Shown: piece by piece, positions 24,461 through 37,648 of the stretch
Numbering within the stretch: position 1 is the stretch's first letter
Layout of the letters: every line of letters starts with the position of its first letter
Source of the DNA: Sipunculus nudus
Lineage: Eukaryota > Annelida > Sipuncula > Golfingiida > Sipunculidae
DNA: 64,000 bases
Reading direction: 5' to 3'
NCBI GenBank assembly: GCA_026874595.1
Contig: CM049311.1
Location: 6,609,676 to 6,673,675 of the forward strand
Position numbers and translations under genes: made by a program
The notes under the pieces: model-generated
Databases searched by the model: none
What the model was told of the DNA's origin: nothing
What the model saw: only the letters and a program-made list of their open reading frames with translations

Positions 24461-25784
24461 TTATAGTAGTGGTGTTGACGTTTGCATATTTAGCACGCCC
24501 AGTTCCCTATTTTTTTATAAATTTTCGACAACAATTATTTGATCGCAGAATATAAAATTCGAACTAAATTGAGACAAAAATACACAAGAACTCGGATTGC
24601 CATCCTGTGATATAGTTTAATAGATATATGTAAAAACAATCTTTAGAAAAGTGATTTGTGTAGGACACAATAACTTTACTATTCACGAGATAAAGGAAGT
24701 CTTGTTTTACTGGTAGGGGCTCCAGTCACTGTGATAGGCTTCCATTAACAACGTGTAATAAAGTGTAAATAATCTAACTGTCCGCGTGTAATGAACAAAC
24801 TGATACAGTCTATAAATCAATTCTCTGGTATTGATGTTACAAACCTGGCATTAAAATACAAATATTTATTCCTGCATTACAATGGAATACAAATTATAGA
24901 GTAATACACTTAAAGGATGGCTCGTTAGACGTAGATTCATTCCCGTGACCTGAATGGCATAAAAAACAAAGTTACATTCTGTGAAGGTAAAGAAAACTAT
25001 TATGGATTGTTTGGACTGGAGCCAATGCAACACATTTTCACGGTCCGAGTCTGACCCTACATCGACGTGTCAACTTATAACCTTCAGAAAAAAAAGTTTC
25101 AAATAGCAAAAAACAAATAACAATTAAGGTTTGTATTGGCTCGGCCTGCAGTTAAGATATCTTTTGGGAACTAGGCCAGATATGGAATTATAACCCTTGG
25201 AACCACAAAAAAGATCATCTCCATATTACTATTCCATTTTATCTAAAAAAAATCATAACGCGCACGCCATCTTGTGGTCGATCCGAGCAATAAAAAACTT
25301 CCATGCGTAAAATAGGACCTCTGGTCAAGCAGTCTCATTATGGTAAACAGGCACATAGAACTTAACCCAATACTGGCTGGAACTGGATTAAAATCATTAT
25401 CGAAGGTTGAAAGATTAATCCGACAGATGGCCGATTAATAATCCATTAATTTATGTACTTTCGATATTACCTTGATATCTGCTGTATACTTGTATCTAAA
25501 ATAGTGACCCCAGTAAAGAGCGTTACATGTACATCTGTATTCAAAATTAAACCATCAATCCACCCTCATGAAAGGTCAACTTGCCGTCAGACGATTGTTG
25601 GCTGCGTGAGGTTCCATTTTAATCTGTTCCTTGCTTCGTGTTAGTATAATTATTACAAGATTAGAATCTTTGCATGTGCACACATAATCTTTTGATCAAT
25701 AAGGCAAAAGTGCAATCGATATAACCAATTTTTAAAGAAAACGACTATCATCGATGAAATCGATTAATCGGCACACTACTAATA

Positions 25785-25828
<44 letters not shown>

Positions 25829-28727
25829 TATATGTATATAATACAGTATATATGAAGTCTTTATTAGATATTAAATATAAAAGATAGAGACAGAAAGAGA
25901 CAGAGAAAGCCAAAAAAGGGAAGGCGATAGGCACAGGGAAGTTTGAAAAAAAATCATTATAAAGTTTCATATTTTATTTTAAAAAATATTATGTTTGCAC
26001 CTGCTTTGTACCATTTCTTCAATTCTAACATAAGCAGGATAATGTCCAGTTCATAAATACAACAATGCTTCAACAGACAAGTGGTACATATCAACAAAGA
26101 ATATAGGTTTAACTGGACTAAGCATCTCCAGCACGCACGCACAGAGGAAACCAGCCCCCAGAATCCGTTATGGAGGGAAAACACGCCCGCTCAGCAGACG
26201 ACACCCATGTTTGGTAATGTGGCGAAATATTTATATTCGGCACCATAGCAGATTGTATAAATAGTACCTGGCGGGGGTTATATGTTTAATTAACGTACTA
26301 CCCTCCGAGTAGTGGTCAATATCCAGAGCGAGTGAGAGGTCACTCAGTTCAGACAACGCCTACACCCACGGCAACACTCGAGTGCGTAGTGAGTGACGTC
26401 ACGGTTTGCACTGACCATAGGATGTCCGCACATGGACAAAGCGTGTCGGCATGAAACAAATGGCTTATGGCTTTCATAATTTCCTGCTCAAGGAGATATG
26501 TCAATATTCTTGACAAACATGTAAGAAGTGTTGGCTGACCGGTGTAGCGGCCTTTAAGTGCCCCTTAAGTCTTTCATCACGCACAAATCTGACAACTTAC
26601 GATGCAGGTCTCTCAGTCTGCTGACAAGCTTGCTCCGCATTATCTTCAACGCTCTTTCCACGTAATTACTGTTGAGTAACCTTTGGTTTGTCTTACTAGA
26701 AAAAGAGAAAAAAAAGTTTGAATGTGTAGGGGGATGGGTATGTGTCTGTGTGTATGTATGTGTGATGTGTGTGTGTATTGGGGTGGGGGGAGGGGGGTTA
26801 TCGTAGAGCGCACGCTATTGGTTATGGCACTGTGCTGTTCGTAAGTTGCCAATAACATATCTTTATGGATTTGGTATATATAACAAAAATTGTCTAATGA
26901 GGTCTGATACTTTTTATGTTGGCGCGTGTTGCACGGAATCAAACTCCTGCGTTTCAGCGTCCTTTAATTCTGTGAAAGAAAACATCCATGCATGTACCTA
27001 GGAGCAATTTATATCATTAAACCAAAACCCACCGAACATGTTATATCTAGGTTATAATCTTTTTCTGAAACATTCTGTATTGAGCATCCTGTTTTAATGC
27101 ATGTATATCATCTTCACACATTTTAGTCTCTCTGAAGCGTGGGTACTAGGGGCTTGATAGTATGAATATGATATACCGATATCTGTATCCGTAGTGCTAC
27201 GGTTATGTTGTCCAAAAGTATAAGAATAATATATTTGTATAAATATTGCTGGCTGGAGAAATATTGGTTTCTAGAAAAGAAACCCATGATTACAACAACA
27301 GAATCATGACATTAATTTATAACGACGCCCATGTACCGTTGAGGACAAGAAATGGATGAATATGTCCAAATATATAAAACCTTTACACCGCCAAACGAAA
27401 TTTAATTCATTTTGAAATTTTTGCCTAATGTCGTTTGGATGGGTTCAAAATCTCCGCGCATTTATGTTTTTGGTCACGACTTTAATATCTCGGGTACAAT
27501 TCACCGCTTTTAATTTTCCCTTTACAAAAGGTGACCAGATGTTTCATTGCTGGCATGACAAGTCAGACGTTTTGTATGTAACATTCTCTTCCTAATTACA
27601 TGCTATTGTGTCGGTGCTTTTTTCTCAGCAACCGATTTCCATTAAGTACGACAGTTTTACATCTATACTAAATACCATGGCCTGTGCTGTGGATTGCCTG
27701 TGTGTTTCTGGTGGGTACAATGGCGCAAAGCTGTATCCATGAATAGTATTTTATTTTAAAAATGGAAAAAAAATTCCTGATTTGTTTTCTTTGGAAGGCT
27801 CAACTTAGTCTTAGAAATTATACAAATATTTACCTTGCTGAAGAATGTTAAGGATTTTTCACCGATATGCTTCTGACTTTCCATTTTTTTATTTATTAAA
27901 AGAAAAATCAAAAGTAAACGTCAAACATATATAGTGTCAGCAGACACAGTACATTATATGTCTTATAACATAATAAACGGTACATTACATCTTTGAATGA
28001 GTAGTAAGATTGAAGAATTAAAAACTAGATGATGGCCAAGATTTAGGTAGGGGTTTTAACTGTGCAGTTTTTATCAGTGTTCTGTTCATAATCAGCGTTA
28101 CCAGTGGCTATCTAAAACCATGACGGCTTAGAACAACGGGACAACCTAAACAACATAGGAGGTCGAAAATTAGTAGTCTCTGATCAATAGAAAAAAAATC
28201 TCGCTCTCTTCTTTTTAACATATCTGACAATAAAACATTTATGTAAAGATTGTTTATAAATTTAGAAACTTTAATACAAATATGGAATATGGGATTATTA
28301 GGGTCGTTCACATGCAGTTTGTCCTATGGACTTTCGTCATTACGCAATTTTAGGCCGGAACAACAAAAATAAAATCAGTGAAACAGATAACTAACAGCTC
28401 GCTCAGCCATAGCTGAGGAGATACAAGTCCCTTTAAATTTGAAAATAATTAACCACCAGCTGTATGATCTTTCTACAATCATTCGTCTGGTGACATGACG
28501 AGATAGAATAAGTGAACAATTACTCCAAAGCGAGGTAATCATCTGTGGATTATGAACCGATCCTTTTTATATATTATGAGGTTAATGCAATTTTAACTGG
28601 TCTAAAATGTATATATTGACCAAGACATAATACTGAAAAGGTACACATAATAATAATACTTTAAAAGCAATACATTCTGCCATTGGGGTTCGATCTTAAA
28701 GACGCATATGCCCGTCATTATTTGCGA

Positions 28728-28783
<56 letters not shown>

Positions 28784-30155
28784 TATAAAAAAATAAGGTT
28801 GAGTTACCCTCCGGTGAAAAGTGCTCTATGGCCTTCAGACAAGAGCAGAGCGATATAACACTCAAGGAAATCCACACGGTAGATTCACTACAGACTGTTT
28901 AACGAGATGGGACCCGATCATCAGGTGAATGTTGTGACAATGAAGCTAACGGCATGTTTGAAAAGGCGAGACTTGACGAGATTACGAGTGTATTTTTATA
29001 TCATATGTGTATGAACTGAAATGTTCACTGTAATCAGGAACCTATTAAAAATCAGCATACTATGCTGAATGGGCATAGTATGTTTCATTATCAGGGCTTT
29101 AATGGTTGAGCCCACTTAAAGTGTGGGGGTGAGGGGTTGTCTAATAAGAGTATAGTGAATATCCTACAGTGCCATGCTTCATCTTTCAAGCAGCGGCTGT
29201 TCATGGATGGGTTGTACTAGGCATATTGAAGATTGATCATTGACAACATCCGGGCAGCATGATTATTTGTTAAAGGATATCGTCTTCACCACGCATTAGC
29301 CATAACAAAGTGCAAAACTGTCACAGACCATAATTACGGCTCCCCGGGCCGAACGCCGATCATGAAGCAAGAACGGCAGTTTTTGATTGTACCCTTGTCG
29401 AATGAAGAGCTGTTTCAGTAGAAATCTTATTCTTTCCTGATTGACCTGCCAATGTTAATTTAATTGTGTTATCAACACATTTATAGAAAGAAACACGTTT
29501 CGATACATATAACATTCCAATGGTTCACCAAATTACGCTAGTCTCTGGGCTGTCACTTTTACCAAAACAGGTCATACGAGGTTTTGACCTCGGAGCGCCA
29601 TCTCCCGGCAAAAATATGAACAAAGTTAGAACTTGCGGTGTCTGTCCGCTTTAGAGGGTCGTAATATGTACTGGATATGCTGGCGGGAAGGGAAATTTAT
29701 ATATATATAATAAAGATGGAAGTCGCCTTTGACCTTTGTGAAACTTGTTGAACATTCAAAAATTAATAAATCAGATTGTTCCATATAATATGTTAAAATT
29801 ATTATTCGTACAGCTCTTTTTTGAAGTTTAAAAAACTTCGGTAACACTTTACGAACTTTACATAACAGAAACATGTAATATCACAATCTGATAATGCGAA
29901 TTTGATTTATTATCAAGAAAAACACTTAACAATCTTATATTTGTTACCTGTTATAATATTGTATTTTTAATCACTATTTTAAAACTACACTCTAGCTGTC
30001 TTTTGTCTAGATTACGATTCTAGCCGAACCGAGTCTACCTGCCGTCTCCCGCCGTAATTCCATTATGCTTATGCGAGCCAGATTGTGTAACCTATTGTCT
30101 GATTTTAGAAAATTAAGTTTATTGTACTGAAGACTCCCACTTGTCATTGTATATG
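24461..30155. other. Intergenic DNA with TA arrays
   Basis: Contains (TA)n at 25789-25824 and 28732-28778 and a GT/G-rich tract at about 26720-26800. No gene is supported. Open frames overlapping the TA arrays encode Ile-Tyr repeats and are artefacts. Confidence 0.5.
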
Positions 30156-30157
30156 TC

Positions 30158-30405
30158 TTACAGTGTAAGGCGCCAACACCCGTACTCCCAGCGGGAGCTT
30201 ACGTTGTCGGAGAAAGTGTAGCTCATCCATGTCAATGAAACTTCAAAGAAGGGTGCACGAGTATTGGCAAACCGGTTTCAGTACGGATGTTCTGAAACGC
30301 AAAGCCGAATATTTAGCCTTTCTGGAGGGAATTTCTGCCGGTGACAGAAAGCAGTTCTGCTCCGAGAGTTCAAATGAGGATCTGAACTTGGCGGTATATA
30401 TATAC
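30158..30405 (+). CDS. Candidate exon, unrecognised
   Basis: A frame open from about 30158 encodes a basic, helix-prone stretch (VHEYWQTGFSTDVLKRKAEY at 30247-30306, then LAFLEGISAGDRKQF). It runs into GCG|GTATAT at 30395/30396, a possible donor. Upstream acceptor options (for example ACTCCCAG near 30190) are only fair. Codon content looks more coding-like than the surroundings, but no family is recognised and no other exon was linked. Confidence 0.25.
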
Positions 30406-31325
30406 ATAGGGCAATGCATGCTAATAAGAATATTTTCTGAAATGTATGGTTCCTCCATGACATTGAAATGTAGACCTGCCTAATAAGGACATCTGGCTAT
30501 TAAGGACAAAATATGTTAGTCCCTTTACTGTCCGAATTAGACAGGTTTTACTGTACTCAGTATGTAATCAAACAACTTAGCTTGATTAAAATTGTTAACT
30601 TAAAATAGATCACCAACTTGCTTTTAATATAATAAATTCTTTGTATTATCACTTTATTAATGTCAATTTTCAAGTCATTTGAAGCTTGTTGACTTATTAG
30701 CCAAGTCATGTCGACTACTGATGTATGAAGTCAGTCAAGTTTAGTCAAAGCCAGCCGCAGTGGTCCGGCTAACACAGCTCCGGGCCCCAGTGCCGGCAAA
30801 TTAGGTACACACACATACCCACTCCCCAACACGCGGGAGCTGTCCATCCACAGAACAAAGTATCATACCTTATAATTTTCACGTAAGACCTGTTATCATG
30901 GATGTTTATACATTAACTTCAGTGATGATTTTCAAACTTATGATGTTGAAGGCTGTCAAAACTAACTACTCGTAATTAGGATCAACACCATGGGTGGGTT
31001 CAGGTGTGACAGGTTCCCGATAGATGTCACGTCATCGTCAAACCGGACCAAATGAAGCACGTGTGTAAATAAACAGCCCAATATACATTGCAAATATCTC
31101 CTCACGGGAGAGTGTTATCAATTAAACCAATCTTCTTAGGAATCTGGAGCAAGCTGGCTGGTGAGCTGATGCGTTGCGGGTCACAGTTCAGCTTTTAGCC
31201 TTAAATATGACAGCAGAACTGCTCAAATGGTTGTGCTCAAACTTTTAAATCTTTCTTCATTTTTTCATGGAGTAGAATAAAATTTATATGTTTTTATAAT
31301 ATCTTCTGTTTTACCAACTAAATAG
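30406..31325. other. Intergenic, no feature recognised
   Basis: No repeats or coding features stand out. Confidence 0.45.
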
Positions 31326-31329
31326 GTTT

Positions 31330-32050
31330 TTTTCCTAAAGGTCAGTGGAGCTCGGGGTAAAGTGATCAGCTCCGTCCTTACATTTGTCCGTCCTTACATT
31401 TTTCCGTAAACAATTGTTATGCTACGCGATATCTCGAATCGTTTTACTCAGATCTACTTATAATTGTAGTAGCAGGTGCATCTTATGGGTCGCCAGAGTT
31501 AATAAGGATTTTGTCACACTTGAATGACTTTTGGACTTTTTTTATGAATATGTTTATACAAGATTTTTACATTTCATTTGCGACACTATTTCTCTAAAAG
31601 TTTTTCTGTGATCTACCGGTAGTTCTAATGATAGTAGCAGGTGCATCATATTGGTCTCCAGAGCTGGTTAGGATTTGTTTACACTTGTTTCCTTATCGAA
31701 ATTTTTAAAGGATTTTTTTTTTTTCTTTATTTTTTTTTATGAATTTTTTATTTCATATGCCATGCAAGATGAAGAAAAATAACTCGAATGCATGTCTCTT
31801 TAAAATGGCGGGCATATCTTAAAGGTCTCCTTACCTGGAAAGGTTTAGATCACAGGTGATGGATTGTGGGATTTATTTATGATTTTTTTTATACTTAATG
31901 TCAAACATTTAGATGCAATGCAGTATCTTAAAAAAGTGTACTAAAATCCATTTCTAATTAATAAGGCGGGTATATTTTGTTGTTATCCTCACTTGATTAG
32001 GTTTAGGTGCATTCTTAGTTTATTTTGTGATCTTTTGTTCTTCATACGGT
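31330..32050. repeat. Imperfect tandem repeat, about 165-bp period
   Basis: The motif GTAGCAGGTGCATC.TAT.GGTC(G/T)CCAGAG begins near 31469 and 31635, with weaker versions near 31803 and 31963. Each is followed by a GGATTTTGTCACACTTG-like segment. This suggests about four diverged units of a dispersed repeat. Confidence 0.65.
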
Positions 32051-34058
32051 ATCTTTGTCATGTTTCAGATTCGATTACAAGGCAATTGCACATATCTCAC
32101 ACAAGTCACTTCCGTATTGACAGCAGATTAGGTTCTCTGATTAGGCCTGCACGGAGTAGACCGTTTCTGTTTTCGGTCTGAGTGTGTGTGCGTGTGTGTG
32201 AGGGTGTATCGGTGTGTGTACACATTTCTCACAATCCCGTTTTGTGGGGGAGCCAGTCCTCTTGACATTTTCTAGTCTTCTTTAAAATTAATGGTTCTCT
32301 TTCATGTAAAATATCTAAATATTTGGAATGATATGTGCATTATCTCGCGCCACTAGTTCATTTTTGTTCAATACAAAAGTTTCCAACCAAAACCATCCCG
32401 GCACACGGCTTGTTATCTTCAATTCACCTGTTTTATACGTTGTTATGGTTCAGTTCTGTGTGTGAGTAAACACATTTCTCGTGCCTGTTCACCATAACTA
32501 GACTGCATCATTCTAAACTTGCCCATGGGTGAAGAACTCCCAAAAAGAAGTAACATGAAAGAAGAAACACCGAAGAAACACCGGTTGCAAGCTTGAAAAG
32601 CTTTATTTATTAAGTCACGCTATGTTTATATATTTCATAAGTGATTGTTCCCGGTGAAAGATTATTTTTTTAACCTTTGTACAGGAGTAAGCGAAAGTAT
32701 TATAACGAAATATTTGAAGGTATCATAACATCTTCAGGAGAAAACATTGTATTCCGGGTTGTCAACATACCTGGTATGTGAATAGGCCCCTTTAACAAAT
32801 TACACTTTAATCTAAAGCAAGGTGAATGTTAATACAAGTAGCTGTGCGCAGACTCACTTAATGTTCCAGAGACCCTTACAGGACCGATTAGTATAATCGT
32901 TAACTAGACAATTAACTATGAAATAACAAAATGTATGTGGTACTTTGTTGATATGGATTTGGCAGTAATTTGGTTTCAGAGTCCGAGCATAGATGTGTTT
33001 GATGCCACAACTTTAGCGACATCTGTGAGCTAAACCTAGAACTATTATGGCTTAGCCCTTGACCCAATGAACACCACTGGTAAGCGAGGTATACTTTATT
33101 AAGTACAATGTATTCCAACCACACTAAGAAAACATATCATGTCTTACATCACGTATATTTCTTGATTTAACACCATTGTCTTAAACCATATAACTGTTAC
33201 ATGTGAAAGGAAATTGCGTTATAAAAAATAAATATATTACTAATGCGCTGTTCGCAAACGAGAAGGTTTGCTTAAAATTAAACCTGTTAATGCGTGTGAT
33301 ATGATTCTATAACACTATAATGTGCAAAATCACCTTATTTATGCTGGTAATCACATAAGATTAGTTGTTAAAATTTATTAATACATGAGTACTAAAAATG
33401 CAGCATGCACAGGTAATCGAGTCCAGAACCAGACCGCGAGAACTCAGAATTACTTAATAAAAAGGACAATAAAAAACACCCATGACAATGTTGAATAATA
33501 CCTATAACAAGAATTAAAAGGCTTTGGCCAACCATCCATAAAATATAAATGTTGATAAGTGTAATTTATACGATGGTATTTAAGTGAGAAATAAAAGAAA
33601 ATATTAGACATTAGTATTAAATGTCAAAACTTAAGATGCCTATGCTTTTTATATCATTTAAGTGTTTCTATATCCCTTATAAAGTAGTTTTCATTATAGT
33701 TATTCCTGTTAGCATACCAAAGGCTCTGCCTGTAGCAGAGGTGTTATGCCAAAACTAAGTATATAACAAGAGTGTTAGGAAACTGAGCACCTTTCGTCAC
33801 GTGTATTTTCACCTACATTTGATTATTGATTAATACCGAATCTATAATTGTGATTTTTTACATATCACAATATGTTTTACTTTAATTTAAATTATAATAT
33901 TTTGGTCGAGTAAGTTAACTTTTTCTTTGCTTCGCACAGCTATTGTTGAGTTGATTGTGATCGTTGGTGGTAATCTCTCTATAGCTGGTATTTATGACTG
34001 ATATGTATAACTTACAGACATCCTAAAGTATATTTCATGACTGTTATTTCTATCTTTG
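32051..34058. other. Upstream region of the 34089 gene
   Basis: Unique AT-rich DNA, with a GT-rich run at about 32182-32220. It probably includes the 5' intron and promoter of the downstream gene, but no promoter element can be assigned. Confidence 0.4.
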
Positions 34059-34088
34059 TAGACTTGCCGTTCTGGATCTGTTATCAAC

Positions 34089-35438
34089 ATGGCCGTCTGT
34101 AGTCGGCTACAACTCCGCACGCTTGGAAGGTTTTTCCTTCTCATTACCTTGGTTTTCATACTGGACACCTTGTTCCTTCATCGGCATGAAACAATACCCA
34201 GCTGGCAAAAACTAAAACACATCCACCTTCAAGTGTACCAGAGTAATGTTTCAACTCCCATGGAAGCTGCCAAAGACAGGTCCCAGGTTCTGTTTCCGGA
34301 AAAGCCGCTTGTGATATGGTCAAATGATTATCATATTAGTCCAATTCAGGACCTCAAACAGCTATTGTCACCGCTTGGTGTGAATTTTATTGATAAGAGC
34401 CTCTCTCATCACTGCAGGCAAACGAAAACGTGTGCAAAAGATTTAAAAGTCATCAATCGGGGGAATGGCTTAAACCTAAACCCTGCTTTAATACCAAAAT
34501 TTTATGAGGCTTATAAGGATGACCCGGTCATGAAAACTGTGGACGCTTTTGTGTGCTTCCATCCGTCGGCCATGTGCGAGCTGTTTATTCCATTTGAAAA
34601 GAGTATTATCGTGATCGCAAGCACACGCTACGAAATGGGTCGACTGAAACCCAAAAGATGGCGCCAGTGGAACGCAAACCTCATCCAGATAGCTCAGGAT
34701 CAGAAAAATATTGTTGCTGCAAATAACATTTATGATGCTGAATATATCAAATACTTCACTGGACTAACACCCCTTTTGCTTCCAAGCTTTTGTGGTTACA
34801 TCAAGAAGAGCTATAATGCCTCACGGCCAGGATTTCTGTTGGCGCCAATTCACAAACGTGGCTTCGAGGATATTTTCCTCAAACAGTTTGAAGCATCAGT
34901 TGCAAAATTTAAATCTTCTGTGCTGTTGACACCACTGAGAAAACTATACAAACACTACGAATACAGTGATCTCACTGCGCATTCGGGGATTGTGTATGTA
35001 CCTTATCAAGTGTCAGTAATGAGTTTATTTGAACAATACAGAATGAATATTCCTTTATTTTTTCCAACGGTTGATCTGCTAGCTGATTGGCAGTTGAATA
35101 ACCACGTGATGAAGGAACGTACCTGGGCTATGGTGAAAGGTCGAGTTCCGGGGAAGTCCAGTATAAGCGGTGTTAACGCCAGTATACCAGACCCGAACAA
35201 TGAAAAAGACTTCAACGCCATAAAATATTGGATAAAATATTCCGATTTTTACCAAGTTCCTCACATTACATATTACAATGGCACTGATGATTTAGTGCAA
35301 AAATTACAAAACACCGACTTACAAAAAATAAGCATGAGAATGAAGCAGTACAATGCCAAATTCATGTCAGTATTGCTTGAAATGTGGAGAGTTATATTAC
35401 AAAAAGTGGCCTTACACAGCTCAAATCATCCGAAGTAA
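34089..35438 (+). CDS. Type II membrane protein, glycosyltransferase-like, uncharacterised family
   Basis: An intact 449-aa frame in one exon. A short basic N-terminus precedes one membrane segment (about residues 15-30), leaving a lumenal remainder. This is the usual topology of Golgi glycosyltransferases. Four sequons lie at N53, N243, N363 and N397. Conserved-looking blocks include IIVIASTRYEMGR (173-185), PSFCGYIKKSY (232-242) and VPYQVSVMSLFEQYRMNIPL (304-323); the last resembles the donor-site Glu region of GT-B folds. I recall related proteins in other invertebrates with no assigned function, so the enzyme class is inference. The start has a strong context (AACATGG), and an acceptor TTTGTAG at 34055-34061 implies a spliced 5' UTR. 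An AATAAA lies at 35756-35761. Confidence 0.9.
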   Translation: MAVCSRLQLRTLGRFFLLITLVFILDTLFLHRHETIPSWQKLKHIHLQVYQSNVSTPMEAAKDRSQVLFPEKPLVIWSNDYHISPIQDLKQLLSPLGVNFIDKSLSHHCRQTKTCAKDLKVINRGNGLNLNPALIPKFYEAYKDDPVMKTVDAFVCFHPSAMCELFIPFEKSIIVIASTRYEMGRLKPKRWRQWNANLIQIAQDQKNIVAANNIYDAEYIKYFTGLTPLLLPSFCGYIKKSYNASRPGFLLAPIHKRGFEDIFLKQFEASVAKFKSSVLLTPLRKLYKHYEYSDLTAHSGIVYVPYQVSVMSLFEQYRMNIPLFFPTVDLLADWQLNNHVMKERTWAMVKGRVPGKSSISGVNASIPDPNNEKDFNAIKYWIKYSDFYQVPHITYYNGTDDLVQKLQNTDLQKISMRMKQYNAKFMSVLLEMWRVILQKVALHSSNHPK

Positions 35439-37640
35439 TGCAATTATATAGAATACTGATAATATATTTCAGAAAAGTTTTATTTTTTTCTCCTGCTTTT
35501 GATCTTAAACAGTCATACGCATATTATTTATATATTTCACACGTGTGCCAAGGCAAGAGCCCTCTAAGGTGTTTGTGTTGATAACCATGCATTCGAATAT
35601 TTAATGGATATAGTGACTCTGATAAAATTATGACTGAAAAATTCGACTTGTGTTTATAGAAGTTTTAATTTTGATGGTTTCACCCGTCTTTTGTATGTGA
35701 CAGTCAAATATAGTTAGAAAGAATTTAAAAACATTTAAAATACAAATAACAGAGAAATAAAATAAATCACCACCTCACAGCATGTGAAGTAAACCAATCA
35801 ATTGAGCAGTTGCCTCGCGTTTTTTATCCATTTTGACCCTTGAATTAAATCACAAGATTTGGCGACTTACATGTGGTAGAAGTGCTTTGCGAATAACATG
35901 AATATTGCCTTTGTAAAAACATTGGCAGGTAAATAGTTGGGATGTCAAAATACTGTACGCTTTAATACCCACTGAAGTACCCTCAACATACCATATAACA
36001 ATGAGGTGGTGTATTGTAAAGTAAGGACAGATCGTGAACCACATATGAACGACAGGAAAACAAATTGAATCGCAATGTAATATTTGTGAAGAATAGACCG
36101 TAATAATCTATACAAAATAAACATTTTTTGTACAAAGTGATTCACTGGCAGGGGACTCTTAAGATTTTAAAGGTTCGAAAGCGCCAAGTAATGCAAGGGG
36201 GTCCAAAGACATGTCCCTGGATTCATGCTATGTTTTGTAATAAAACAATAATTTTAGGTAATTCTGGCACAATTGACAACAATGTAAAATCCATCCAGAT
36301 CAATGTTGTTCTACAATAGTTATCTGAGGGTTTCGCGGGAAACCTGGTGCTGATGATGTACATATGCAGTTGGTTTCCAGTAAATGATCATTCGGTACAA
36401 AGAAAAAGAGGGGGAATATAAACCGTGTTTGCACAGTTGTAAAGCTCTTTCTGCATCGACAGTTCTCGATAAACCTGCTCAAATCAGGAAATATTTCCAA
36501 AATTAAAAAGCCGTTTGTCCAGATTCCGCTGTGTAGTAATAATACACAAAGGTCCAGTTTTGATAGACATTGGGCCATTTAAATATAGAATTTAAAGATA
36601 TTTAAATATAGTAAGTGCAACGCACTATTCTCTAAACATATAGTCAGGCTAACTATGTTGACAAGTAACTGTCGTCAAAGGTTTCTGTTATTTATTTATT
36701 TTTTTTTAATATTTTGAGGAAGCTCATTAAAGGAACATAAAAAAATGTATGTATTTATTTTTGACACATGCATGAAAGCGGTTTTATATTAACGTGTTAT
36801 TAAATAATCCACTGCACTTCTGAAATGAATTAATAATTGCTATCATTTTAGAAAAACGTATTACAAAAATTCTAAATGTTTTATTATTCAATTGCCCGTT
36901 CATGAAAATTTTAAAATAATTTTTTTGAGTATCTTTTAATCTTGAATACCCTATAAAATCATAATTTTGAGAGTGAACACCTCAAATAAAGAAAACGTTT
37001 GAGGTGTTTATCTTGATTTCAACATGATGCCCAGAAAAAAATGTTACTGTTACAGGTATGTATGAATCAATTTCTTTTAGTCAAATATCTTGAATTCATT
37101 AAAATATTTTAAAATTTAGGTAAAATCAACCAGTTTCAGAAAACCTTAATGCTAACACGTACACATAATAATGAGAAAGTTCTAAGACCTTAAGAGTCGC
37201 TGGAATCGAAGTAAAAATATTGATATATAACAGCGATAACACCTTTTTCACTCAAGGTATTTAACCTCACGTTATTTGCTTGTCCTTTCCCTCCTTTATT
37301 TGCCAAATGCAGCGATACTTTCTGTAGGGAAAGTAGGGAGTCAAGACTCCTAAGGTTCATTTTAAAATATTCGACAAAACATGAAAGAAAGACTGAGTCA
37401 CAATAGAGAGTGTTGCCAGTTTAACTGTTAATGCTCTAAACACTGATCTATCATAACACCATAAGACTATAATGTACTTATTCTGTCGTGTCCATGAAAA
37501 AGACAATAAACAACATAGGCTTCATTTGTTATCCATATACATGTTACAGGTTGTTGCAATATCCCTTTTAAATTGTTCGGTCACATATCTAAGTGCAGTT
37601 TCATAATCTTCATATTCATGTCATATCTAATCTATTCATG
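35439..37640. other. 3' flank and intergenic, no feature recognised
   Basis: Very AT-rich. Apart from the likely 3' UTR of the 34089 gene (polyadenylation signal at 35756), nothing is supported. It ends at the 3' exon of the lectin pseudogene. Confidence 0.45.
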
Positions 37641-37648
37641 TTACATCT

